NCBI GenBank assembly: GCA_012861695.1
Contig: JAAOOA010000006.1
Span: 28,067,811-28,131,810 of the forward strand
DNA length: 64,000 nucleotides
Origin: Trematomus loennbergii
Lineage: Eukaryota; Chordata; Actinopteri; Perciformes; Nototheniidae
Direction of reading: 5' to 3'
Part shown: positions 11,375 to 21,459 of the stretch, one piece after another
How the letters are laid out: each line of letters begins with the position of its first letter
Numbering within the stretch: position 1 is the stretch's first letter
Notes under the pieces: model-generated
What the model was told of the DNA's origin: nothing
Databases searched by the model: none
What the model saw: only the letters and a program-made list of their open reading frames with translations
Position numbers and translations under genes: made by a program

Positions 11375-14116
11375 ATGTCATCTGAATGCCCGGTGTGCAG
11401 ACTCTTCTATCTGGCATTGAACAAACACCTTAAGCACAAGCATGCAGTGCGGAACTTGGAGGAGAGGGGAATCCTCCTGAAAATAGCCAGTGGAAGGATA
11501 AATGTTCGGACCAAACCCTGTCCCATCGCTGGGTGTTCGTACGCTGGGAAGAGACTGGACCGTCATGTAAAACATGACCACCCTGAGTTGTCCCGACATG
11601 AGGCACAGCAGGTCATGGCAAGGCTGAAGCATAGTGTGGCACTGCAGTTGCTCCATGACCTCCGTGAGACTAACCCCATCATTGGAATGGCTACATCATT
11701 GGATATAGACAATGAGGGGGAATACCCCGGGCACCCTCCACCCTTCTCCCCACATACCGAGTGTGACAACGAGGACTGCAGGCAGGTGATGCTGGAAAAT
11801 GTGGCATTGAGGGCTCAGAAGGATGCCCTCAATGATGAGGTGAAGACCCTGCGCTCCAGGCTGAAAAAGGAGCTAAAACCCAGGAAGCAGAGTGCTGCTG
11901 TTCTTGAGGAAGAGGACGAATGTATACGATTTAAGGGCCTGGCAATCCCAAGTACCTCCGGCATAAACACAGTAGCCTCAGGCAGCAATACCCCTGTGAA
12001 GACCCCGGTGAAGACTGTCATGCAGTCCCCAGTAACCTCCGGTAGCGGGACCCCTGTGAAGACCCCGGTGAAGACTGTCATGCATTCCCCAGTAACCTCC
12101 GGTAGCGGGACCCCTGTGAAGACCCCGGTGAAGACTGTCATGCATTCCCCAGTAACCTCCGGTAGCGGGACCCCTGTGAAGACCCCGGTGAAGACTGTCA
12201 TGCATTCCCCAGTAACCTCCGGTAGCGGGACCCCTGTGAGGAGCCCGGTGAAGACTGTCATGCTTGCAGTAGCCTCCGGTGGGAAGACACCGGTAAAGAA
12301 CCCTGTGAAGAGCCAAGTGAAGACTGTAATGCTTGCAGTAGCCTCCGGTGGAAAGAGACCGGTCAAGAACCCTGTGAAGAGCCCAGTGAAGACTGTCATA
12401 TTACCAGTTTCCTCCGGTAGCGAGACGCCTGTGAAGACCCCGGTGGAAACTGTCATGTTTGCAGTAGCCTCCGGTAGCGAGACCCCTGTGAAGACCCCGG
12501 TGGAAACTGTCATGTTTGCAGTAGCCTCCGGTAGCGAGACCCCTGTGAAGACCCCGGTGGAAACTGTCATGTTTGCAGTAGCCTCCGGTAGCGAGACCCC
12601 TGTGAAGACCCCGGTGGAAACTGTCATGTTTGCAGTAGCCTCCGGTAGCGAGACCCCTGTATGCCGGAAGACCCGTGCCTCTAAGCTGGCTAATGACTTG
12701 CCCTCTCCCTCAAATTACTGGTCCACTGGGTGTGGACGGGGGAATACCATGCGTGAAATCACGTTGCCTAGAAGCATGGAGGCGTACCTTCAGACATACT
12801 TGGATCATTGTTTGGGTGTCGCTCCGACAGTAAAACAGAAAGACAATGTTGTGTCGAAGATCAGCCGGATAAAGAACTTCATAGTATACATGGCCCATGG
12901 TGTTAACCGCCTGTCAGACTGGCTGTTCCTAAGAAACATGAAGATGATCCGTGGCTGGAGCGAGTATATTGTAAAGCCGGGCCGGGCAGTCACAACATCA
13001 GAGTTCTTCCTGAAGAATGTGCACCAGTTCATGGGGTACATGTCTGAGTCAAAGCCCCGGGGGTGCAAGCTCACCCAGTCTGATATGACCCACATAATGA
13101 GAGAGGTGAAAGCCAACATGAAACACTTGAATAAGGCAGTCACTCTACATCAGTTTAAGGTGAAGAGGAACAAACTGGATCGTCTGCCGAGCCAGGCGGA
13201 GCTTCTCGCCGCCATGGCGGCCGCTGAGAAGCGCATCCCGGAGCTCCTCGACCTGATGGCCGGCACGCCGACCTCAACCACCCAGAAGCTTCTCTATGGC
13301 TATCTCACCCTCCATTGGAGCCTCCTGTATGGCCACCGTACGGGCGTGTACGCAAACATGAAAAACAGTGAGGTCTTAGAGGCAGCCATAAGGGGAACTG
13401 CTGAGGGCTACATCATCCATGTGCAGGATCACAAGACGGCCAAGACATATGGCGAAGCACAGCTGGCGCTTACAGTAGAGGAGTTTAGCTGGGTCATGCG
13501 GTGGATGGGGATTAAAAAGGTATTGCTGGGTCCTCAGAATGAATTCTTCCTTTTCACAAGGGGGAATCGGGCCTCCAAGAACCTGAACGCTCACTTGAAG
13601 AGGGCATGGGCTGATGCTGGGCTAGAAACAGCCGTCACCTTCACAATCCTGCGCACTGCCCTGGCTGACAATATCAAGCATCACCAAGATCCAGAAAGCC
13701 GGTCGATTCTCGCCAGGTTTATGTGTCACGACGTAACCACGGCGGACCGGTTCTACGCGAATGCGCCGGGAATAAAGGAGGCATTGAGAATCCGCTCCAT
13801 GTTCAGGGCGTCATCAGATGCGGCAGCAGCTGCATCATCATCAGAAGGATGTCTACCGCTGTCAGATGGGGAGACCTCCGAAGAGGGCTGCTATAACAGC
13901 ACTGCTCCATCATCTCCATCATCTCCATCATCTTCACCTGATGGGTCATTGGAGCGGCAGCAGCAGCGGAAGCGGAAGCGGGAGGGAAAGAGGCCAATGA
14001 AGTCGGGACCGGGGCTGGTTGACACTCCTGATGATGGGGCAGGGGCCGTGGACTCAACCTGTTTGCCCTGGTGCACCGTAAGAATTAGACGCCTTTGGTC
14101 CCCTGAATCCCGCTAA
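11375..14116 (+). CDS. Zinc-finger tyrosine recombinase with S/T-P-V-K repeat domain (intact, 913 aa)
   Basis: Predicted site-specific DNA recombinase of a mobile element. Two N-terminal C2H2-like fingers have Cys5-x2-Cys8-x9-His18-x4-His23 and Cys49-x4-Cys54-x9-His64-x4-His69. A Leu-rich coiled coil spans about 144-182. A proline/lysine repeat domain follows (about 205-430, 19-26 aa units with TPVK/SPVK). The C-terminal domain has YR landmarks: Arg655 (HRTG), Lys687 (DHKT), Thr757-x2-Arg760, His785 and Tyr794. The 9-residue His-Tyr spacing is that of XerD-type enzymes; the usual first box II His is Thr. The tail is Ser-rich and strongly basic. The ATG at 11375 is chosen because the frame upstream opens only with a TTG. 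Uninterrupted and intronless. The C-terminus differs from copy 3 because of a G-run indel near 14037. Crypton-like YR elements are the nearest known concept, but I do not recognise the family. Confidence 0.85.
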   Translation: MSSECPVCRLFYLALNKHLKHKHAVRNLEERGILLKIASGRINVRTKPCPIAGCSYAGKRLDRHVKHDHPELSRHEAQQVMARLKHSVALQLLHDLRETNPIIGMATSLDIDNEGEYPGHPPPFSPHTECDNEDCRQVMLENVALRAQKDALNDEVKTLRSRLKKELKPRKQSAAVLEEEDECIRFKGLAIPSTSGINTVASGSNTPVKTPVKTVMQSPVTSGSGTPVKTPVKTVMHSPVTSGSGTPVKTPVKTVMHSPVTSGSGTPVKTPVKTVMHSPVTSGSGTPVRSPVKTVMLAVASGGKTPVKNPVKSQVKTVMLAVASGGKRPVKNPVKSPVKTVILPVSSGSETPVKTPVETVMFAVASGSETPVKTPVETVMFAVASGSETPVKTPVETVMFAVASGSETPVKTPVETVMFAVASGSETPVCRKTRASKLANDLPSPSNYWSTGCGRGNTMREITLPRSMEAYLQTYLDHCLGVAPTVKQKDNVVSKISRIKNFIVYMAHGVNRLSDWLFLRNMKMIRGWSEYIVKPGRAVTTSEFFLKNVHQFMGYMSESKPRGCKLTQSDMTHIMREVKANMKHLNKAVTLHQFKVKRNKLDRLPSQAELLAAMAAAEKRIPELLDLMAGTPTSTTQKLLYGYLTLHWSLLYGHRTGVYANMKNSEVLEAAIRGTAEGYIIHVQDHKTAKTYGEAQLALTVEEFSWVMRWMGIKKVLLGPQNEFFLFTRGNRASKNLNAHLKRAWADAGLETAVTFTILRTALADNIKHHQDPESRSILARFMCHDVTTADRFYANAPGIKEALRIRSMFRASSDAAAAASSSEGCLPLSDGETSEEGCYNSTAPSSPSSPSSSPDGSLERQQQRKRKREGKRPMKSGPGLVDTPDDGAGAVDSTCLPWCTVRIRRLWSPESR
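11989..12660 (+). repeat. Coding minisatellite inside the recombinase gene
   Basis: In-frame tandem units of 57, 60 and about 78 bp, all multiples of three, encode variants such as TPVKTPVKTVMHSPVTSGSG and PVKTPVETVMFAVASGSET. Early units are 60 bp, the middle ones are expanded, and the last four are 57 bp and nearly identical. Copy 3 carries an independently expanded version (20109-21065) using SPVK more than TPVK. Confidence 0.9.
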
Positions 14117-14120
14117 ACAT

Positions 14121-14420
14121 ATGGGCATACATTTTGTTAATAGTGCAACACCTCCAGGGCGCATAACTGCAGTTTACAAGCCAGGGAAGGTGCCAGAATC
14201 CTGGGCATACATTTTGTTAATAGTGCAACACCTCCAGGGCGCATAACTGCAGTTTACAAGCCAGGGAAGGTGCCAGAATCCTGGGCATACATTTTGTTAA
14301 TAGTGCAACACCTCCAGGGCGCATAACTGCAGTTTACAAGCCAGGGAAGGTGCCAGAATCCTGGGCATACATTTTGTTAATAGTGCAACACCTCCAGGGC
14401 GCATAACTGCACTTTAAAAC
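14121..14420. repeat. Minisatellite R-C, 80-bp unit, four units
   Basis: Exact 80-bp period starting just after the recombinase stop codon (GGGCATACATTTTG at 14123, 14203, 14283 and 14363). Related units lie at 17500-17630 and 27291-27530, and inverted at 947-1005. Confidence 0.9.
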
Positions 14421-14566
14421 GTAGGTTAAGAAATTTAGTAGTACTGTTATAGCAGCAGTAGTACGTGTAAATAGTTGATGTTTTAGTCTGTGTGTACTGT
14501 CATGTTTGTTACTGTAAATAGTTGATGTTTTAGGGTGTGTGGTTGATGTTTTAGGGTGTGTGTTCA

Positions 14567-14590
14567 AATAAAATTAAAAATTAAAAAAAA
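14567..14590 (+). terminator. Poly(A) signal and A-rich tract of the recombinase gene
   Basis: AATAAA at 14567-14572 is followed almost at once by an A-rich tract to 14590. Copy 3 has the same arrangement with a run of about 20 As at 25836-25858. Tentative assignment as the gene's polyadenylation region; the lack of a spacer before the A-run is odd. Confidence 0.45.
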
Positions 14591-14599
14591 ACAATAACC

Positions 14600-15169
14600 T
14601 TGATGGTTACCAGGGGCAGATAAAGTGCCACTTTCCATCAGCACCGGGGTGCTGAACCCTGTGATGAGCGCTCAAGTGTTGGCGGAGGAGGTGTAAGCCA
14701 GAGGAGGGTGAACAAAAGTTAAAGTGTTTGAACCTCCAGCCCAGAAGGGGGGTGGTGGTGCCGTGAAGAAGGCCGACTATGGATGCTGATGGGCGGACAT
14801 AGAAGCACCACAAAATCCACCCCCTTTAGGGTCACCAGGGGCACGAGAATACCCTCAACAGAAGGGGTGGTGGTGCCGTGAAGAAGGCCGACTATGGATG
14901 CTGATGGGCGGACATAGAAGCACCACAAAATCCACCCCCTTTAGGGTCACCAGGGGCACGAGAATACCCTCAACAGAAGGGGTGGTGGTGCCGTGAAGAA
15001 GGCCGACTATGGATGCTGATGGGCGGACATAGAAGCACCACAAAATCCACCCCCTTTAGGGTCACCAGGGGCACGAGGTTCTGGTGGGTGTGAATACCTG
15101 TGTTTAGTCCGTGGGGGAGTGCTTAAGTGTGGGGGCCCGGGGACTCAGGGTGTGCAAGGTTATGGAGGT
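14600..15169. repeat. Minisatellite R-D, 115-bp unit, three units, plus tail
   Basis: Units sharing GGTGGTGGTGCCGTGAAGAA recur near 14745, 14861 and 14977. A non-repeated tail (15070-15169) with TTTAGTCCGTGGGGGAGTGC also occurs at 26240-26340 and 46785-46880. Confidence 0.85.
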
Positions 15170-16660
15170 CCCACTGTTATGGGGACATGCTGGAGGTCAT
15201 GAGTCCGTCCTTCGGGGCTCTGTGAGCGGGCAAAAAGAGGTGATTTTCCCCTGGTCTCTGCTGGAGCTGTGAAATGCACAGAGTCCCACTGTTAGGGATC
15301 CATCCTGGAGGTCATGAGTCCGTCTTTCGGTGCTCTGTGAGCGGGCAAAAAGAGGTGATTTTCCCCTGGTCTCTGCTGGAGCTGTGAAATGCACAGAGTC
15401 CCACTGTTAGGGAGTCATCCTGGAGGTCTTTAGTCCGTCTTTCGGTGCTCTGTGAGCGGGCAAGAGAGGTGATTTTCCCCTGGTCTCTGCTGGAGCTGTG
15501 AAATGCACAGAGTCCCACTGTTAGGGAGTCATCCTGGAGGTCTTTAGTCCGTCTTTCGGTGCTCTGTGAGCGGGCAAGAGGTGATTTTCCCCTGGTCTCT
15601 GCTGGAGCTGTGAAATGCACAGAGTCCCACTGTTAGGGAGTCATCCTGGAGGTCTTTAGTCCGTCTTTCGGTGCTCTGTGAGCGGGCAGAGAGAGGTGAT
15701 TTTCCCCTGGTCTCTGCTGGAGCTGTGAAATGCACAGAGTCCCACTGTTAGGGAGTCATCCTGGAGGTCTTTAGTCCGTCTTTCGGTGCTCTGTGAGCGG
15801 GCAGAGAGGTGATTTTCCCCTGGTCTCTGCTGGAGCTGTGAAATGCACAGAGTCCCACTGTTAGGGAGTCATCCTGGAGGTCTTTAGTCCGTCTTTCGGT
15901 GCTCTGTGAGCGGGCAGAGAGAGGTGATTTTCCCCTGGTCTCTGCTGGAGCTGTGAAATGCACAGAGTCCCACTGTTAGGGAGTCATCCTGGAGGTCTTT
16001 AGTCCGTCTTTCGGTGCTCTGTGAGCGGGCAGAGAGAGGTGATTTTCCCCTGGTCTCTGCTGGAGCTGTGAAATGCACAGAGTCCCACTGTTAGGGAGTC
16101 ATCCTGGAGGTCTTTAGCCCGTCTTTCGGTGCTCTGTGAGCGGGCAGAGAGAGGTGATTTTCCCCTGGTCTCTGCTGGAGCTGTGAAATGCACAGAGTCC
16201 CACTGTTAGGGAGTCATCCTGGAGGTCTTTAGTCCGTCTTTCGGTGCTCTGTGAGCGGGCAGAGAGAGGTGATTTTCCCCTGGTCTCTGCTGGAGCTGTG
16301 AAATGCACAGAGTCCCACTGTTAGGGAGTCATCCTGGAGGTCTTTAGCCCGTCTTTCGGTGCTCTGTGAGCGGGCAGAGAGAGGTGATTTTCCCCTGGTC
16401 TCTGCTGGAGCTGTGAAATGCACAGAGTCCCACTGTTAGGGAGTCATCCTGGAGGTCTTTAGTCCGTCTTTCGGTGCTCTGTGAGCGGGCAGAGAGAGGT
16501 GATTTTCCCCTGGTCTCTGCTGGAGCTGTGAAATGCACAGAGTCCCACTGTTAGGGATCCATCCTGGAGGTCATGAGTCCGTACTTTGGGGGTCTGTGAG
16601 CGGGCACAGACAGGTGATTTTCCCCTGGTCTCTCCTGGAGCTGTGAAATAACCAGAGTCC
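15170..16660. repeat. Minisatellite R-E, 115-bp unit, about thirteen units
   Basis: Nearly identical 115-bp units carrying GAGTCCCACTGTTAGGGAGT and TTTCGGTGCTCTGTGAGCGG. The A/G run in the middle varies in length (AAAAAGAGG, AGAGAGG and so on). Minus-strand 64-aa frames are artefacts of the unit. Copy 3 holds about six units at 26340-27010. Confidence 0.9.
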
Positions 16661-17640
16661 CACTGTTAGGGACTTCTGCTGGAGGTCTCCTGCATTTAAA
16701 CAGATTCACCAGTTTCTAACAAGACTTTAGCCCCGATCAGAGCCCTGTTTTCTGGGTAAGACAGCGAGGTGCTGTACCCTGGGTGTCTGGCTCTCTGAGA
16801 CCCTGCTAAAAGCAGTGTCTCTGCTGCCTGCATTTAAACAGATTCACCAGTTTCTAACAAGACTTTAGCCCCGATCAGAGCCCTGTTTTCTCAAATCGTA
16901 TTTTCAGAATCTGACCCTCTGCCGTAACTCCGCTCCCCGAGGTCCTAGAGATTCGCCGATGGTACCGTTGGATGCGGGGTACGTGTAAATGGGGGGGTAG
17001 AGAAAAAGCCTGAACCGAACAGAGCTTGTTATCAAAAGTTATGGATTAGTAGCAATATTTCACAATGGAGCTCTCCAGGGTGCTGGAGGTAATTAGTCCG
17101 TCTTTCGGTGCTCTTTGAGCGGGCAGAGAGAGGTGATTTTCACGGTCTCCGCCCTGGAGGTCTGAAATACAGTCCCACTGTTAGGAGGCCATGCTGGAGG
17201 TCATGAGTCCGTACTTTGGGGGTCTGTGAGCGGGCACAGACAGGTGATTTTCCCCTGGTCTCTCCTGGAGCTGTGAAATAACCAGAGACCCACTGTTAGG
17301 GACTTCTGCTGGAGGTCTCCTGCATTTAAACAGATTCACCAGTTTATAACATTACTTTAGCCCTGATCAGTGCCCTGTTTTCTGGGTAAGACAGCGAGGT
17401 GCTGTACCCTGGGTGTCTGGCTCTCTGAGACCCCGCTAAAAGCAGTGTCTCTGCTGCCTGCATTTAAACAGATTCACCAGTTTCTAACAAGACTTTACAA
17501 CTGCAGTTTACAAGCCAGGGAAGGGGCCAGAATCCTGGGTATACATTTTGTAAATAGTGCAATACCTCCAAGGCGCATAACTGCAGTTTACAAGCCAGGG
17601 AAGATGCCTGAATCCTGGGGTAAACATTGTTTAATTGTTT
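16661..17640. repeat. Mixed 3' module: R-F duplications, R-E scraps and R-C units
   Basis: CTGCATTTAAACAGATTCAC-type segments occur four times (16690, 16830, 17320, 17458), with TCTGGGTAAGACAGCGAGG between pairs. A unique patch at 16890-17060, one isolated R-E unit near 17090-17290 and two 80-bp R-C-like units at 17500-17630 complete it. No gene seen. Confidence 0.7.
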
Positions 17641-17818
17641 AAGTGTTTTTAAATGTATGGAACAGTGTTTTGTCTCTTTCAAAACTCTCCCGTCATTGGC
17701 CGGATACATGGGGACGATTTTATATTGACTATGACCGTTACTATTCCAGTGAGACGAAGTACGTCCAGTGACGGGAGTGATCCCATGTTAATTTTGTCCG
17801 AAAACCAGAGCATTCTTA
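17641..17818. other. Unique 3' terminal segment of the YR element (copy 2)
   Basis: Matches 27552-27731 closely up to CCAGAGCATTC, then stops. At 17819 the sequence switches directly into the head of copy 3, inside the inverted-repeat site. It is the best candidate for the element's right end. Confidence 0.6.
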
Positions 17819-19019
17819 TCCGATGGTTGGTGCAACGGAGAAGGGGAAAAGGTCCTTGGGCTTCATTTCCCTACCCTGTGAAAAAGATTCATCCATACTT
17901 TCAGACTACCGTCCGCACGAAATCGGAAACCCAGTTTTTGGGTGCACTCAGAAAAAAAACGGCTGTTGCAAATCATGGAAGAATGTATCCGCTCACCAAG
18001 CACTCTGAGTGGGCCTAATTTTGTGCCTCAAGACCCCCCAGCCTGGTTCTCACAATACTTTAAGTTCGACATGGAGGAATGCGAGGGCACTTGCAGGTGA
18101 CTCTACCCGATTTTGAGGCACTATTTTGGGGCATCATTTTACATTTTCCTGGTTCTCCAAATAGTTTAAGTTCGACATTTTGAGACATGGAGGAATGTCA
18201 GGGCACTTGGCAGGTGACCCTACCCGATTTTGAAGCAGTATTTTGGGGCATAATTTTTACATTTTCACCCCTTTGGCCGGTTCTACAAATACTTTAAGTT
18301 CGACATTTTGAGACATGGAGGAATGTCAGGGCACTTGGCAGGTGACCTACCCGATTTTGAAGCAGTATTTTGGGGCATAATTTTTACATTTTCACCCCTT
18401 TGGCCGGTTCTCACAAATACTTTAAGTTCGACATTTTGAGACATGGAGGAATGTCAGGGCACTTGGCAGGTGACCCTACCGATTTTGAAGCAGTATTTTG
18501 GGGCATAATTTTTACATTTTCACCCCTTTGGCCGGTTCTCACAAATACTTTAAGTTCGACATTTTGAGACATGGAGGAATGTCAGGGCACTTGGCAGGTG
18601 ACCCTACCCGATTTTGAAGCAGTATTTTGGGGCATAATTTTTACATTTTCACCCCTTTGCCCGGTTCTCACAAAAGTTGAGTTGGATGATTTTGCCCATG
18701 GAGGATTGTCAGGGGAGTCCGCGGGGACTCCTGCGGGGTCATGAGGCACTATTTTGGGGTACAATTTCTCATTTTGACCCGTTTTCCTGGTTCTACAAAA
18801 GTTGAGTTAATGATTTTGCCCATGGAGGATTGTCACGGGAGTCGACAGGGGACTTCTGCGGGTCATGAGGCACTATTTTGGGGTACAATTTTCTCATTTT
18901 GACCCGTTTTCCTGGTTCTCACAAAAGTTGAGTTGGATGATTTTGCCCATGGAGGATTGTCAGGGGAGTCGCAGGGGACTCCTGCGGGGTCATGAGGCAC
19001 TATTTTGGGGTACTTTTTT
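17819..19019. repeat. Copy 3 5' head with R-0 and R-A units
   Basis: Begins TCCGATGGTTGG, i.e. in the centre of the inverted repeat found intact in copies 1 and 2; only the right arm (17836-17851) is retained. The conserved head block runs to about 18060. Then come about five R-0 type units with GACATGGAGGAATGTCAGGG and three R-A-like units with small indels. No R-B array is present in this copy. Confidence 0.75.
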
Positions 19020-19491
19020 TCATTTTCACCCAAATTTCCCTGGATGAAATTTTTTTGTTTTTTTTGTTTTTAGCCCAGTTTTGGCCACAGCGTTGCCTGG
19101 AGGATAGGACCGAGATATGACAGACTCTCTGGCCGCCTCACAAGTCACTATTGTCGGACACTTTCTTTGCTTTACCCCGGTTCTATCACTCTTTCCTCCT
19201 TTGACCATACAACCCGTTTCCTGCTGGGGTGGTGCCTGGTTCCGGGGTACCCCAAACCCTCTCATGGTCGGGGCACCATGTATGATGCATCGGACCCAAT
19301 GTTGCCATCACCAGCCCCGCGTTGGTGCGGAGTGGGACCATCTGACCCGGTGGTAACCCAATACTCCCTTCGTCCATGCACCATGAATTGATGCATCGGA
19401 CCCAGTGTCGCAACCACCGCTCACGCTAACGCATATAAACGGAGAACTATAACATCATTTTGATCAAATTCATGTGTGTGTTTCAGTAAGG
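19020..19491 (+). promoter_or_regulatory. YR gene leader with TATA box, copy 3
   Basis: Leader homologous to 10907-11374 with a few single-base deletions. TATAAA at 19434-19439 is conserved, 53 bp before the ATG at 19492. Confidence 0.45.
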
Positions 19492-21459
19492 ATGTCATCT
19501 GAATGCCCGGTGTGCAGACTCTTCTATCTGGCATTGAACAAACACCTTAAGCACAAGCATGCAGTGCGGAACTTGGAGGAGAGGGGAATCCTCCTGAAAA
19601 TAGCCAGTGGAAGGATAAATGTTCGGACCAAACCCTGTCCCATCGCTGGGTGTTCGTACGCTGGGAAGAGACTGGACCGTCATGTAAAACATGACCACCC
19701 TGAGTTGTCCCGACATGAGGCACAGCAGGTCATGGCAAGGCTGAAGCATAGTGTGGCACTGCAGTTGCTCCATGACCTCCGTGAGACTAACCCCATCATT
19801 GGAATGGCTACATCATTGGATATAGACAATGAGGAGGAATACCCCGGGCACCCTCCACCCTTCTCCCCACATACCGAGTGTGACAACGAGGACTGCAGGC
19901 AGGTGATGCTGGAAAATGTGGCATTGAGGGCTCAGAAGGATGCCCTCAATGATGAGGTGAAGACCCTGCGCTCCAGGCTGAAAAAGGAGCTAAAACCCAG
20001 GAAGCAGAGTGCTGCTGTCTTGAGGAAGAGGACGAATGTATACGATTTAAGGGCCTGGCAATCCCAAGTACCTCCGGCATAAACACAGTAGCCTCAGCAG
20101 CAATCCCTGTGAAGAGCCCGGTGAAGACTATCATGCAGTCCCCAGTAACCTCCGGTAGCGGGACCCCTGTGAAGAGCCCGGTGAAGACTGTCATGCAGTC
20201 CCCAGTAACCTCCGGTAGCGAGACCCCTGTCAAGAGCCCGGTGAAGACTGTCATGCAGTCCCCAGTAACCTCCGGTAGCGAGACCCCTGTGAAGAGCCCG
20301 GTGAAGACTGTCATGCTTGCAGTAGCCTGCGGTGGGAAGAGACCGGTAAAGAACCCTGTGAAGAGCCCAGTGAAGACTGTCATGCTTGCAGTAGCCTCCG
20401 GTGGAAAGAGACCGGTAAAGAACCCTGTGAAGAGCCCAGTGAAGACTGTCATGCTTGCAGTAGCCTCCGGTGGAAAGAGACCGGTAAAGAACCCTGTGAA
20501 GAGCCCAGTGAAGACTGTCATGCTTGCAGTAGCCTCCGGTGGGAAGAGTACGGTCAAGAACCCTGTGAAGAGCCCAGTGAAGACTGTCATATTACCAGTT
20601 TCCTCCGGTAGCGAGACCCCTGTGAAGAGCCCAGTGAAGACTGTCATGTTTGCAGTAGCCTCCGGTAGCGAGACCCCTGTGAAGAGCCCGGTGGAAACTG
20701 TCATGTTGCAGTAGCCTCCGGTAGCGAGACCCTGTGAATAGCCCGGTGGAAACTGTCATGTTTGCAGTAGCCTCCGGTAGCGAGACCCCTGTGAAGAGCC
20801 CGGTGGAAACTGTCATGTTTGCAGTAGCCTCCGGTAGCGAGACCCCTGTGAAGAGCCGGTGGAAACTGTCATGTTTGCAGTAGCCTCCGGTAGCGAGACC
20901 CCTGTGAAGAGCCCGGTGGAAACTGTCATGTTTGCAGTAGCCTCCGGTAGCGAGACCCTGTGAAGAGCCCGGTGGAAACTGTCATGTTTGCAGTAGCCTC
21001 CGGTAGCGAGACCCCTGTGAAGAGCCCGGTGGAAACTGTCATGTTTGCAGTAGCCGGTAGCGAGACCCCTGTATGCCGGAAGACCCGTGCCTCTAAGCTG
21101 GCTAAGGACTTGCCCTCTCCCTCAAATTACTGGTCCACTGGGTATGGACGGGGGAATACCATGCGTGAAATCACGTTGCCTAGAAGCATGGAGGCGTACC
21201 TTCAGACATACTTGGATCATTGTTTGGGTGTCGCTCCGACAGTAAAACAGAAAGACAATGTTGTGTCGAAGATCAGCCGGATAAAGAACTTCATAGTATA
21301 CATGGCCCATGGTGTAACCGCCTGTCAGACTGGCTGTTCCTAAGAAACATGAAGATGATCCGTGGCTGGAGCGAGTATATTGTAAAGCCGGGCCGGGCAG
21401 TCACAACATCAGAGTTCTTCCTGAAGAATGTGCACCAGTTCATGGGGTACATGTCTGAG

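Noticed and set aside
6649..12627. Minus-strand ORFs of 270-290 aa opposite the recombinase repeat domain
   Set aside because: Shadow frames of the in-frame coding minisatellite; the plus strand carries the fingers and catalytic motifs.
15197..16538. Repeated minus-strand 64-aa ORFs
   Set aside because: Artefacts of the 115-bp R-E array.
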